Position numbers and translations under genes: made by a program. From positions 29,813,158 to 29,877,157 of the forward strand of contig NC_134024.1 of NCBI RefSeq assembly GCF_040712315.1: a stretch of DNA of 64,000 nucleotides, in the 5' to 3' direction. The stretch's first letter is position 1. Each line of letters begins with the position of its first letter. This stretch comes from Castanea sativa (Eukaryota > Streptophyta > Magnoliopsida > Fagales > Fagaceae). Below the pieces are notes generated by a model. The model saw only the letters and a list, made by a program, of their open reading frames with translations, ran no database searches and was not told where the DNA came from. Positions 24,275 through 35,420 of this stretch are shown piece after piece.

Positions 24275-26560
24275 AGTTCAAGCGGTAGATGATCTTAATA
24301 TAATGAAAGTCTGTATATAAAATGTTTTGAAGGCATGGAGGGCTTAACTCTAACTAGGGGTGTTCGCGGTGCGGTTTGGTTTTGGGTCATTTTTAGCACC
24401 GCATTTTGTGGTGCGATTTAGTTAAAAACATAATTGCACAGCACCTTATTTTTGCGGTCACATGTGCAGTACGGTTTAAAGTTTAGCCAAAACCATAATC
24501 ACACTGCACCTTGTTTTTGCGGTTACATATACGGTACGGTGTATAAGATGCAGTTTGAATGATTTGAAGTTGGTATATTTTTCAAATTTTGGACATTTTC
24601 TACCCAGCCCAAAACTAATTTTTCCCTTTGTTTTGGTCCAAGTTTTAAACTATTGAGCTAGTTTTTCTTTATTTTGGGCTGGCTTTCCTAATCAACACTT
24701 GCTAGGGTTATCAAACTATTTTTTTTTTTGAAAACTAACTATTAATAATATATTTAATATTAAAAATATTAATACATAGATAGGGTGTGGTGCAGTGCAC
24801 TATTACTTGCGGTACGGTGCAATTATGCTATTTTACGGGCGATTTTGGTGTGATTTTTGCAGTTTGTGTAATTTATGCGGTTTGGTGAACCCCCTAACTC
24901 TAACCAAATCAGAGGGCCCTCAATGGCTTGAGCATGCTTAGCTAAAGCATCAGAAGCAACATTACAAGATGTACTAATCCAAAACAATGACACTTGTAGA
25001 AAGTTATCCATCGTGCTTTTGACAACCTCAACCATTAAGCCAAACTCAGATCAATTAAGACAGTCATCTGTGAGTGCCTGAAACAAACTAGGATCTTTAT
25101 AATCAATCTCCACCTTCCAAAAGCTTGCTTCAAAGCAGAAAATAAATGCTTTGTGCAGGACCAATACATGGAGGAGATTTGGGTGAGGTGGTGTATTCAT
25201 AATGTCACAATACGCAGAGAACACCACTCTCCTTCACAATGACAGACCACAACACCCAATATCCATTGATGTTCGTTCATGATCACCCCTGCAAAATTAA
25301 GCTTGGCCATGTTGTGTGTGGTGAGGGTGTCCAGACAGCTCATATCTGGAGATGAGAATTGCAGTCGAGCATCAGCACATAAATCTTGAAATGAAACTGG
25401 ATTTGTGTTTAGCTTTGCTAGCGACAGCTCTTGCAATTGGACAATATCACAAATACAATGAATGTAAGATCAGACTCAAGATCTTCCAGGCATAACTCAC
25501 ATGTGATGGATGATATGATTCCTTTCTTAAACAGTGATATTCGAGATGGAAACCATCTATCAGATTTATTTGTCACACTCTCACCCTTCCTAATTTTCCA
25601 CCTTTATCCCATGTTAATTACCTCCTTGCCTAGACGAATACTTCACCAAGAGGTTCTTGGGACTGGAGCATCTATAAAGGTGGAATTAGGAAAATACTTA
25701 GCCTTATAAACTCGAAATACCAAAGAGTGAGTATTGTGAAGCAACCTAAACCCTTGTTTCACCAATAATGCCAAATTGAAGTCTTACGAGTTATAAGTTA
25801 TGTAACCCCATCCTACCAAGACATTTTTTTCCTATTTAGCTTATCCCCATCTTAGCCAATGAATTTTCCTCTCCTTCTCCCATCACCCCCACCAAAATCT
25901 AATAATCGTTGCTTGTATCTTTGTGCACATCCCATTTGGAATTTTGAAGCAGTTCATAGCATAACTAGGGAATAGCTAAGGCTACTACTTTAACTAAAAC
26001 CTCTCTGCCAGCTTGTAAGAGGAGCTTTCCTTTCCATTCTTGAATTTTCTTCCAAATGTGGGTTTAATATCCTCAAAAACATGTCTTTTATTCTGTCCAA
26101 TTAATGATAATAACCCCAAAAATTTCCCAAAGTTTGTCATTGTAGATGCCCCCAACAAACTTGGTAACCTCCATCCTCATCAATGGCACGATATTGTGGC
26201 TAAAGAAGAGATTGGATTTCTCATAATTGAGCTTCTAACACGATGCTTGTTCATAAATACTCAAAATATCCCTTACCACACAACAATCCTCTATCTCTAT
26301 ATTGGTTTTGCAGAAAGCAAACTATCATCATCAAACAATAAATGAGTAATCTATGGACTCCCTCTACTAATCATTACACATTCAATGAGCTGATTCATTT
26401 TAGCATCCCTATTTAATGAATAAATGCCCTCAACACGAGAAAATGGTAAGGTGATAAAGGATCACATTGCCCTAGTCCCCTACTCGGTCTCACATAGCCA
26501 TAGGGTTTGCCATTAATCACAATTGAATAGCAAACTGTCCTTAAGCATTTCAAACAAAAC
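24271..26560 (-). pseudogene. LINE (L1-type) remnant: reverse transcriptase to RNase H, interrupted by a hAT MITE
   Basis: On the minus strand, pieces of a plant non-LTR polymerase can be read in order with stops and frameshifts. They are: an RT segment with NGKPYGYVRPSRG and DPLSPY near 26510-26440; a decayed FADD box (LFDDDSLL) near 26330; a thumb/connection segment WKGKLLLQAGREVLVK near 26035-25990; KAKYFP near 25650; an RNase H start KLNFAGVI near 25300; and the RNase H end SCNVASDALAKHAQ near 24970. The C-terminal sequence continues on the far side of the MITE (24355-24896) with PPCLQ-like residues, so the MITE inserted into the LINE. It is 5' truncated and inactive. Confidence 0.8.
24355..24896. 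mobile_element. hAT-type MITE, 542 bp
   Basis: Flanked by the perfect 8-bp duplication ACTCTAAC (24347-24354, 24897-24904). Ends are TAGGGGTGTTC and, complemented from the right, TAGGGGGTTCACC. The interior repeats the words GCGGT and GTGCGG and is AT-rich, with no coding capacity. It lies inside the C-terminal end of a LINE remnant. Confidence 0.92.
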
Positions 26561-26733
26561 TAAATAGAAAAATATTTAAAAGATTAAGTTTCGATTATAC
26601 ATTTTTGGATTAGGTTGGTTTTAGAATTACTTAAAGTTGGGCTTGAGATCTCTCAACTTAAAAATATCGAAATTGATTAAAAAGTAACTAAAATCCAACT
26701 AAAACAAAACCCTATCACTCTCCTACCTTACTT

Positions 26734-26935
26734 TAGGGATGATAATGGGGTAGAGTGAGATCAAATCATGGGTGTCCCACTCTTGTCCCACTCTTGCCCC
26801 ACACGTCAATGCATGCTGCCCTACCCCATAAGACCTCATAAAACCCCACCCCACATCTATTACAATCATATTAAATTATGCTTAAAATTGTAATTGATCA
26901 CATCAAATCAAAGTAATTTTTACTAAGAAACTCAA

Positions 26936-26999
<64 letters not shown>

Positions 27000-27210
27000 G
27001 TATTTAACAAGACAATAAAAAAATTGAATATTCAAGCATTTTTCTACTTAATAATATTGGTTAATGCTATATTAAATTTTTTTTTTGAAATACAAATAAA
27101 ATAAATGATATTTTTGTAAATATATACCTTGGGATATGGGGCAAAAATCTCGCAGTCTCACCCTATTTTTGCCCCACCACCGTTGTGGGCAAGAAAAATC
27201 CACATGTAAC
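26734..27210. mobile_element. Truncated hAT-type element (same family as 29426-30145)
   Basis: The left end TAGGGATGATAATGGGGTAGA matches the family terminus. Near the right the sequence GGGCAAGAAAAATCCACATG aligns with GGGTAAGAAAAATCTATGCG, the subterminal part of the 29426-30145 copy. The terminal ~70 bp and the right target duplication are missing. A (TA)n run (26939-26995) lies in the interior. Confidence 0.65.
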
Positions 27211-27285
27211 GGGCTGAATACTGAGAAGTTAGAATGTGTAAGTGATTTTGGTTGGTGACCTTGACTCCATTTTTAGAGTATTCCA

Positions 27286-27341
<56 letters not shown>

Positions 27342-28019
27342 GTATGTATGTAATTTCATATTCTCTTCTAATGTATGCATTGTGAATATAAGTGATGTGC
27401 AATTTTAAAAAAAAAATAGTAATGAAAAAATGTATTAAATTAAATTATATGCAAATATATAAAATATTTTATTAATAAGCTTGAAATTATATTAGTAATT
27501 GGCAAACCACTTTGAAAATTTTAGTAGAGTTTAAATCTTCAATAAAACTTAAACTTAAACCCAACATGTAAGTTGTAACGATGCCTTAATAATTTTTTTT
27601 CCTTTTCAGGTTATGGTCCTAATTTTTTAAGTATAGTTTTCAAAATCGGACTGAGCTGCCTGGTTCGAGTCCAGTTTGGTTCTTATTGAAAACCGAACCG
27701 AAAATTAAAAAAATGTAACTAAAACCAAAAATTGTTGTTTTGATCGTAAAAATTAAAAAAATAGCGAACCCTTTGTTGAACCAGCTCTTGAGTAGTTGTG
27801 AAGGAATAGAGTAAGCATGGCTTCTCTCTATTCTCAAGTAATCCCATCCCCACTCTTTCTCTTTGATTTGGTTATTAACAACAAACTTAGATCTGAAATG
27901 AAATGAGTTTTGAAGAAAATCTCATGCGAGTGAAATGAGATTGGGCAAACTAAGATATATGGGAGTGAATGAAACGAAAGAAAACAATGTTTGGGTTTAG
28001 AAGTGGTGGTTGCACCAAT

Positions 28020-28067
<48 letters not shown>

Positions 28068-28560
28068 TAAATTCAACTTTCATTAATAAATATTTATTAA
28101 GGGGTTGGTTTTGGACTTGTGTGGACATGGCCAGTGGTCGCTACCTCTGGAGGCATTTGGTCTCTAAGCGCTCCTCCTCCGATTGATCTCCGATCACACA
28201 CACACAGTCTCTGTATTGTGTATTGTTTCTAGGTATATGCCTCATTCATAAATGTGTAATCTTTAGAATTACTTGATGGATTTACTTGGAAGAAACTATG
28301 CCCTTGTATAGATTTGTACTTAGTCAAATTTAGATTTCATATTGAAACCTATGTAATTGGCTATTCTGTGGAAGGAACTATGTGTTTGGTTATTATGTGA
28401 AAGTGGAGCAAATGTTTATCTTGTGTCTGTCAGAAGAGGAAAAGTGAGGAATGGTTTACTTTGATGGTTTATCTAGTACTGGGGGGGTTTATATAATAGT
28501 TATACCTTGCTAGTGCTTCTTGATTTACATATATTTTTGTAATTCATGTTGTTATATTCT
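27211..28560. other. Gene-free AT-rich stretch with two TA microsatellites
   Basis: Contains TA runs at 27289-27338 and 28022-28065. The segment around 27240-27290 (TTGACTCCATTTTTAGAG) resembles the sequence just right of element 2 at 41440-41465, so it is part of a dispersed repeat. Minus-strand ORFs here are largely microsatellite or low-complexity translations. The GC-richer patch at 28110-28200 could not be assigned. Confidence 0.5.
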
Positions 28561-29425
28561 AAAAGCCATGTATTTTGCTTAAAGAAAATTAATAAGTCGT
28601 GTATTATATTTCTTGTGTATTTTAAATGGATAATTAAATTAAAGATAAATAAACAATAGAATTAGAGTTTCATGTAAATTGTATAAAATAAAATAAAAAA
28701 TTCCACGTAAACTTGTTTGTTGCAAGTTCTTGATGATGGGATCTAGATTATTACCAAAAAAAAAAAAATGATAAGAACAAAGAGTCTTGAATTAAAAGGA
28801 AAAAATAAAATTCATTTGCATGAGAGATGCAGTAATGAAATCTCAAAATCAAGTATCTACCCCAAAAACAAAAAAAGATTTCTCAAAATCAAAATTAAGA
28901 ACTCATTTGCACGGATGCCATAACTAAATAAAGGTAATAATCCAACTTATTTTTCACACATATAAATTTTTTGTTTTGAGAGAGAAAACTGGTGTTGTGA
29001 TTTTTTTTAGGAAATAGTTTTAACCTATAACGTCAATCACAAAAAGGCTTTATCAGGTGAGAATGTATATCCAATATGTTAAGATTTTATGTATATCCAA
29101 TAAAAGCCAAGTATTTTGCCTAAAGAAAATTAATAAGCCGTGTATTATATTTCTTGTGGATTTTAAGTGGATAATTAGATTTAAAAAAAAGGAAACAAGA
29201 GAATTAGAGTTCCACGTAAACTTGTTTGTTGCAAATTCTTGATTATGGGATCTAGATTATTACAGACAAAAATAAAAGTTGATAGGAACAAGGAGTCTTG
29301 AATTAAAAGGAAAAAAAAGAATTCATTTGTATGATAGATGCAGTAATAAAATCTCAAAATAAAGTATTTATCCAAAAAAAAATCTCAAATCAATGGTATG
29401 AACTCATTTGCATATACGCCCTGAT

Positions 29426-30145
29426 TAGAGATGATAATTTTTCCTCGCCCCGCTTGACCCACTCCTCCCCGCTTCGCCCCGTGCGGGTTTTTCCTACCCC
29501 ACAAAGGTGATAGGGGGGGATAAAGTGAGATTTTAGACTCGCACCACGGGGCGAGGCGGGGCGGGAATGAGTTTACACTTTTTAGACCCACCCCGCCCCA
29601 CCCCATCCTCGCCCCACCCCGCATTAATAAGGATTAAGTTGTAATTTTTTCATACTCTAAAATCTTACTATTTAAACAAAAATATCATCAGCTTATTTTA
29701 TTCTACCTAACGTGATTCTAACTTTCTTTGCTCTCAAGCAAAGTTGGAAATAAGGTACTAATTTTAACTCTTTTTTTTGTCTTTTCATTCATGATTCATA
29801 TGTCTTTCTCAACTTACTTTTCACCATTAACATAATATAAGATTTTTGTTGTGACATTGTCTTGTTAAACATTTAGATAATATTATTTAGTTTTTGCTAA
29901 AAGTTAGTTTGATTTGATAGGATAAATTTATTTATAATTTCAAGTATATTTTTAATATTAAAACATGTCATTTTATTTGAAAAAATGGTAATAGTTATAG
30001 GGAAAATTAACAAAAAATAAATTTTTACAGTGTAAGGCGGGGCTTCACGGGTCTTCACGGGGCTGGGATGGGGTAAGAAAAATCTATGCGGGGCGGGGGC
30101 GAAGATCCCATCATTCGACCCCGCCCTGCCCCATTGCCATCCCTA
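29426..30145. mobile_element. hAT-type non-autonomous element, 720 bp
   Basis: The left end is TAGAGATGATAAT and the right end complemented is TAGGGATGGCAAT. Flanks GCCCTGAT (29418-29425) and GCCGTAAT (30146-30153) match at 6 of 8 positions, a decayed 8-bp duplication. The empty site is preserved in the neighbouring paralogous copy near 28917-28925 (GCCATAAC). Both subterminal regions are rich in CCCCGCC/GGGGCGG words. No transposase ORF. Confidence 0.85.
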
Positions 30146-30187
30146 GCCGTAATGAAACAAAGGTAATAGCCCAACTTATTTGTCACA

Positions 30188-30346
30188 GTGGGTTCCAATT
30201 AGCTCAACTGGTAAAGTCTCTGATGGTTGAATAAGAGATCTGGGGTTCTATCCCCGCTTACATAAAAAACTAATTGGTGTTTTGGTCTGATGACAAAGAG
30301 CACTCATCAGGAGTGGACGTCATAGGTTGAAACTCTCTTTCAAAAA
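30188..30346 (+). mobile_element. tRNA-derived SINE, 159 bp (copy 1)
   Basis: A perfect 15-bp target duplication AACTTATTTGTCACA lies at 30173-30187 and 30347-30361. The head carries pol III-type A box TAGCTCAACTGG (30200-30211) and B box GGTTCTATCCC (30244-30254). The tail ends in a short A-rich run. A second copy is at 60833-60992. It is not a working tRNA gene: no cloverleaf closes and the body differs from tRNA outside the boxes. Confidence 0.92.
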
Positions 30347-30357
30347 AACTTATTTGT

Positions 30358-30396
<39 letters not shown>

Positions 30397-31156
30397 TTTT
30401 TGGAGAGAAAACATCTAATGTGATTTTTTTTTCACATTTGACATTAATGACAATAAACTTTACCTGTTGCGCTAATTAGAACCCATAACCGTGACACAAA
30501 AAATACGGTAATTTAATAATAATAATAATAATATTTCCACACTATTTTGTTTTATAAAAGTCCTAATTTCCAAAAAGTAATTGCACAACAGGACTTGAGC
30601 CATGTAAGGAAAAATAGTTTGTATGGCTATTCAAAGTATTTCAAACCCATTAGATTTCCCGTCGGAATTATTATTATTATTATTAGTTGAATGGCACCAT
30701 GACATAAAAGGTAGGATATAGTAATAATAGACATAACGCGTAATTACCCGGTGCATATAAAAAAATTGTCTTACTTCAACGTAAATTAATTGTCTAACTA
30801 ATTAACAATTAAGGCTTTATTTATATCCAATAAGCCGTTTATTTTGCTTAAAAAAAATTAATAAGCCATATATTGTACTTCTTGTGGATGTTAAATGGAT
30901 AATTATATATATTTTTAAAAATAGTAAACCATAGAATTAGAGTCCCACGTAAACTTGTTTGTTGCAAGTTCTTGATTATAGGTTCTAGATTATTAGATTA
31001 TCAAAAAAAAAAAAAAAAGGTTCTAGATTATTAAAAAAAAGTTGATAAGAACAAAGAGTCTTAAATTAAAAGAAATTAAAAAAAAGATTCATTTTGCATG
31101 ATAAATGTGGTAATGACCTCTTAATGAAATATTTACAAAAAAAAAAATGTTATCAC

Positions 31157-31782
31157 TAATGATGCGAAGAAAATTAGTAGGTTGGATGTTTCGGACTTGA
31201 AAGGACTACGTGCTCTTTCGATGGCCTGGAAAAGAAAGAAAAGCTATCAAAGGTGACCGCGGTTACCGGCCAAGAACCCTCCGATGGCAAAGTTAATTTT
31301 CTCTCTATATTTTCGGAGTTCCAACTTTTTGGGAAATATAAAGTGTACCTTTTTCTGGTCTGAATGTGTGTTTATATAGTGTCCTAAGAATATTTATTGG
31401 GCTTGTAACCTCCCTTGGATCTGAGGAGGTGCAAGGGTTCAAGGATAACTTCCACAACCGTTTAGGAGTTATATTTTCTCATATAACGGTCACCGGAAGT
31501 TATGCGTATGTTACGGAGTGGTGACATGTACTCAGGAATTTCGAAGTGTAAAGGGCTCGACCAGGGGTCCTCCTGTTGTATATACCTTGCTTCTAAAGGA
31601 GGTTGTTCCTCTTATGGACGAATCATTTCAGGACGGGGTTGATACCTTTCCTAGGACGAGTAGATGCGGTTGTGCTATGGACGACCATAGACGTTAGCCT
31701 CGTCCTGGTGCTTTCTTTTGGACGACTGCTGGTGTAGATGACCATGGACGGTTCGGAGTATATTTTTCTTCATTCCTCATCA
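31157..31782 (-). repeat. 3' LTR of element 2 (626 bp)
   Basis: Runs from TAATGATGCG to CCTCATCA and matches 40747-41371 with about 40 substitutions by eye, mostly transitions. Confidence 0.93.
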
Positions 31783-32186
31783 GTTACCCCTTTGTTCAGG
31801 GGTCATTCAGCATATCACTAAACTTCAGGACGAGTTTTCTAAGAACATTTATTATTATTATTATTATTTTATTTTCTATTTTATTGTTTTTTGACAGCGT
31901 ACCACGTGTCATGCTTTCATAAGTGATTGGTCACGTTGACTTACCTCCTCGAGGCAGATGCCACGTGTCGCTTTCACGTTGGTCTCGTCGTTGTGAATAC
32001 CGAGACTTCTCTACCTGTAAATAGTGGTTTCCCTCTCGTGCCCCTCTCATTTTTTCAGATTTTCTATTTTGACACTTCTCGTCCGTTGCCTCGTCTAGGA
32101 GTGTTCTCAGCGTCCTTAGTATCTTTCTTCTAGAGTTAGGTATTCCCCTTACTCTTAATCTCAAGTTTTCCTTTTTAAGCTTTAGG
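31783..32186 (+). promoter_or_regulatory. Promoter-like region of the element 2 antisense ORF
   Basis: Two copies of the G-box/ABRE-like motif CCACGTGTC occur at 31902-31910 and 31961-31969, with related TCACGTTG and TTCACGTTGG nearby. A TATA-like TGTAAATAG lies at about 32016-32024, then a C/T-rich leader and the ORF start at 32187. All are oriented to transcribe the plus strand, opposite to gag-pol. Function is inferred from motif arrangement. Confidence 0.5.
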
Positions 32187-34530
32187 ATGTCTGAAATGGC
32201 TACCTGTTCGCCTTGCAACAGTGTAGACATAGCCATAGATGAGTATCATGATTCTTTTAGCTATAACACTTCTAGTAACGATAGTAGTAGTAGTAGTGGT
32301 CACACAATGGAGGAATATACCTCTGGTGTTCCTGGAATTCCTGCTGAAACCTTACAAGAAAATCTTAGGACGAGGGTAGCCTCTAGAGCTGGTACCTCGA
32401 CGAGCGTCCCGCCGTCCCCCCTTTTGGATGAAGAAGAAACTGCGTATAGTTGAGCTATAGAAATCCCTTCTAAGACGGACGAGAAGAGGTTAGACGCTCT
32501 TAGAAGTTAGTTCCAAATCCCAGACGATCTGAATCCTAGGTTAGCCGTCCAAGGGGAATGGTGTTGCCAACCCCGTTTAGGAATAGGTATTTACGAAGCT
32601 TATTTGCTAGGAGGGCTTAGATTACCTTTAAATGCCTTTACTAGAGAATTACTCACTAGGCTAGGCTTGGGAGTTTATCAGTTTAACCCTAACGCGTGGA
32701 GACTTATTGTCTCTATGCAAGTCTTATGGAGGGAGGTATTTAATGGGAATCGTCCTATCACCTTGGACGAGTTTCTGTACTGTTATAAACCCTCTGAGAT
32801 AAGTCAATCTTGAGGTTTTTATCAATTCACAGCTAGGGGCAATGACTGTAGGTTGATTAAGTCTTTGCCTTCGTCTGATAGAAACTGGAAGACAGAATTT
32901 TTTTGTCTCTGGTTTCTGGGCGGGGCGTCCTATTGAGGTTGATAGAGATGCATTTGCCCCTTATACTGGAGAATTAGAGAACCTTCGTCAAGAAGGTATG
33001 TTATGTTTTTCCTTAATTCTTTTTTTATTTGTTTTGTTATATTTTATCTTTAGACAGTTGTCTAACCTTAATTCTCCTCTCTTTTCTCAGCTGTTAGACG
33101 TCCTTCTCTAAGTAAGTTTCACCGTGACCGCGTCCACAAAGCTTGTCAACACCCTGAGAGGAATTTTCACTCGTTGGTGACTCTTTGACGCTTGCACAAG
33201 TGGGGACTTGGCCCTAATTCATCTGCTGAAGCCCTTGCTCATGAGCAAACTGTTCGTAGACGTGAGTGCTTTTCTTACTTGAAATTTTGAATTTTGAATT
33301 TTTTTATTTTTTATTTATATATACATACATATGTACATGTATTTTTCAGGAATGATAACCATGAAAGAAAACAAAGGGAAGGAAGTGATTGATGAGACAA
33401 CCAGACTTGAAGTTCAATCTCAGCCTCGTCCTACTACTGGAGATAAAAGGAAAAACTTGGACTTGGGAAGCTTACCCAGTCGTCGGGGGAAGAAGACCAA
33501 GCATGGGTCGTCCAGGCCTGAAATTGCTAAGTCTGACCCTCCTTCCTCCTTGCCGTCCATCACAGTCGTTGATGTTGACTCGTCTACGCCCGTTGGCGTC
33601 ACTCCGTCCAAAACCCATGCTCTCGCGTCGTCCGAGCCTCCTCAAAGGATTTCTATGAACTTACTGGAGAATGAGGATTTAGCCTGGGATTGATTTCAAG
33701 AGGTTGTAACAGGTGAGGACGTGGTTGCGTGCTACGATATGTCTTTGAAGGAGTTTGAGCATTCCGGTGTCCACGATTTTTTAAGGTGAGCACCTTTGTC
33801 TCGTCTTGCTTTAGCAATGTTATCTATTGTCATTTTTATCTCTTGAACCTTCTTGTCTTCTATGTAGGCAATGTCGAAGTTCATAACTGCGTCCAGGCAG
33901 GCTACGGAGATGGACAAGATGATGATCCTTCTCGAAAAGAGAATAGAGGAGATTAAAGACGGCTGCAGAACTTGGGCCGAGATGGCGAATAAGGCCAAGG
34001 ACGAGGTTAAGGGGTAGAATACTTTAGTGGGGGAGCTGAAATCTGATGCTGCTAAGAAGGACGATCGTCTTGACTTTCTTCAAAAGAAGAATGACGAGCT
34101 GAGTTTCCTGCTCAAGAAGGCTAAAGACAATGCAGTGGAGGAGTTCAAAGCGTCCAAGGAGTTTACCAACCTGCTGGATACCAACTATGCAGCAGGGTTT
34201 GAAGATTTTAGAATGGATGCTTTAGAAAACTTTCCTGGAGTTGACTTTAGCACTATTAAACTCAACCTTGGTGCTGCTACAAGTTCTCTCCTCCAAACAG
34301 GCTCAGACGATGTTAATATTGAGGATGATGCCACCATAAAGCCATCTCAGGACGACCCCAATGTTGATGCCCCCCTTCTTGAAGACAAAATTTTTAACTT
34401 AGAGTGTTATTGTTGTTCTATTTTTCTTTTAGTTTGGTCCATTGTTTTTTGGACCCTTATCAAGATGTATTTGAGTACAATTATCTCGTCCAGAGTGTTT
34501 AGGACGAGTTTATTAACAATTGCTTTTTAA
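32187..34530 (+). pseudogene. Multi-exon antisense ORF of element 2, Transposase_28-like
   Basis: The plus strand encodes one protein in pieces separated by intron-like gaps. Piece 1 is 32187 to ~32996 (donor GTATGTTA); piece 2 starts after CTCAG near 33091; piece 3 starts after TTTTCAG near 33351; piece 4 starts after a TAG acceptor near 33870 and runs to the end. An acidic/Ser-rich N-terminus precedes GLRLPLNAFTRELLTRLGLG and the NPNAWRLIVSMQVLW region, the hallmark of Pfam Transposase_28 (putative gypsy-type transposon). A basic Ser/Pro-rich linker and a Lys/Glu/Asp coiled coil (33950-34200) follow. Six in-frame stops interrupt it, each one transition away from Trp or Gln. The family's role is unknown; such antisense ORFs are reported for Tat elements. 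Confidence 0.72.
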
Positions 34531-35420
34531 GGCTTATTTTATAAGGCTTTTTAGACGGTGGTCGTCTACCCTCTTTAGACTAATGAATATTTACTTTTAT
34601 CCATTATTTATTGTATGGACAAGTTTATCCACTATTTTCACCATTAATGTCATTGGCTTTTAAACAATCTGTGTTCTAAGTGTTGAATGGTCGTCCATGT
34701 GATTTTCTTATGGACGATCCACCTAAGCATGGACGTCTTTGTTAGCCAGTCAAATCTTTATAAGTGTAACTCGTCTTAAGACGACAATGATGACTTTGCC
34801 AGTCTTTTACCTCGTCCTTTGGGCAATTATCACTCGTCTCCTTGCAAAGACGCTTATAATGTTTACTCGTCCTAAGACATTGAGGCGTCTTGGCTAGATG
34901 CTCGTCTTTGGAACTTTATACTTTAACGTATGCCTTTTTCTTGTCTATCTACTTCTTAGACGAGTATGCCTTAACTTTTTCTTTTTCTTCATTTTGAGGA
35001 AAGCTTAGACGAGTATGCCTTGGCTTTTTTTATCCTCATTTCGAGGAGAGCTTATGAACGTTACATCCTTGCGTCCAGAGATTTTTATTCGTCTTAGGCT
35101 TTTGCCCCCCTTGTGGGTATCATTATGGAAACTAGATTTATACATTAAATATATTAGAAATCCAAACTATATTATTGCATGAACATTGTCCACAAATATG
35201 GTACGCTTAGAAGCTGGTGCCTTATTAAAATACTTAAGAAAATACATAACCTCGTCTTTTACAAACTGGTCTGTAGACGGTGCAAAAGTTTAAGAACTAG
35301 TGCACTTTTTATTCTTAATACACACTATAGTAGTAATAAGAACACAACAGTAGGTATAAGTAAACACATAGATCGTGGCTGTAGCTGTCCATAGTATCAA
35401 CCTCGTTCTTGGATTATTTC
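34531..35420. other. 3' untranslated region of element 2 between antisense ORF and integrase
   Basis: No coding sequence is recognised. It is notable for many GACG/CGTC words (CTCGTC, GGACGA, AGACGAG) recurring at irregular spacing. Two short near-repeats around 34925-34995 and 34996-35050 share AGACGAGTATGCCTT and CTCATTTCGAGGA-like text. This is the convergent zone where the gag-pol transcript and an antisense transcript would overlap. Confidence 0.45.

Larger units (their letters stand above)
28561..31156. repeat. Local triplication of a ~540-bp segment, invaded by later transposons
   Basis: Three direct copies start at 28561, 29100 and about 30825, each with the series TATTTTGCxTAAA, ATTAATAAGxC, TTCTTGTG, AATTAGAGT, GTTGCAA and TCTAGATTATTA in the same order. 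Copy 1 is about 540 bp. Copy 2 is expanded by a hAT MITE (29426-30145) and a SINE (30188-30346). Copy 3 is cut off by element 2, which inserted at 31157. No coding function is apparent. Confidence 0.8.

Noticed and set aside
27834..28076. 80-codon minus-strand ORF, and a similar one at 61100-61315
   Set aside because: Tyr-Ile runs are translations of TA microsatellites.
30188..30260. Possible tRNA gene (A box and B box present)
   Set aside because: Part of a SINE with a 15-bp target duplication and a second copy elsewhere; no proper cloverleaf.
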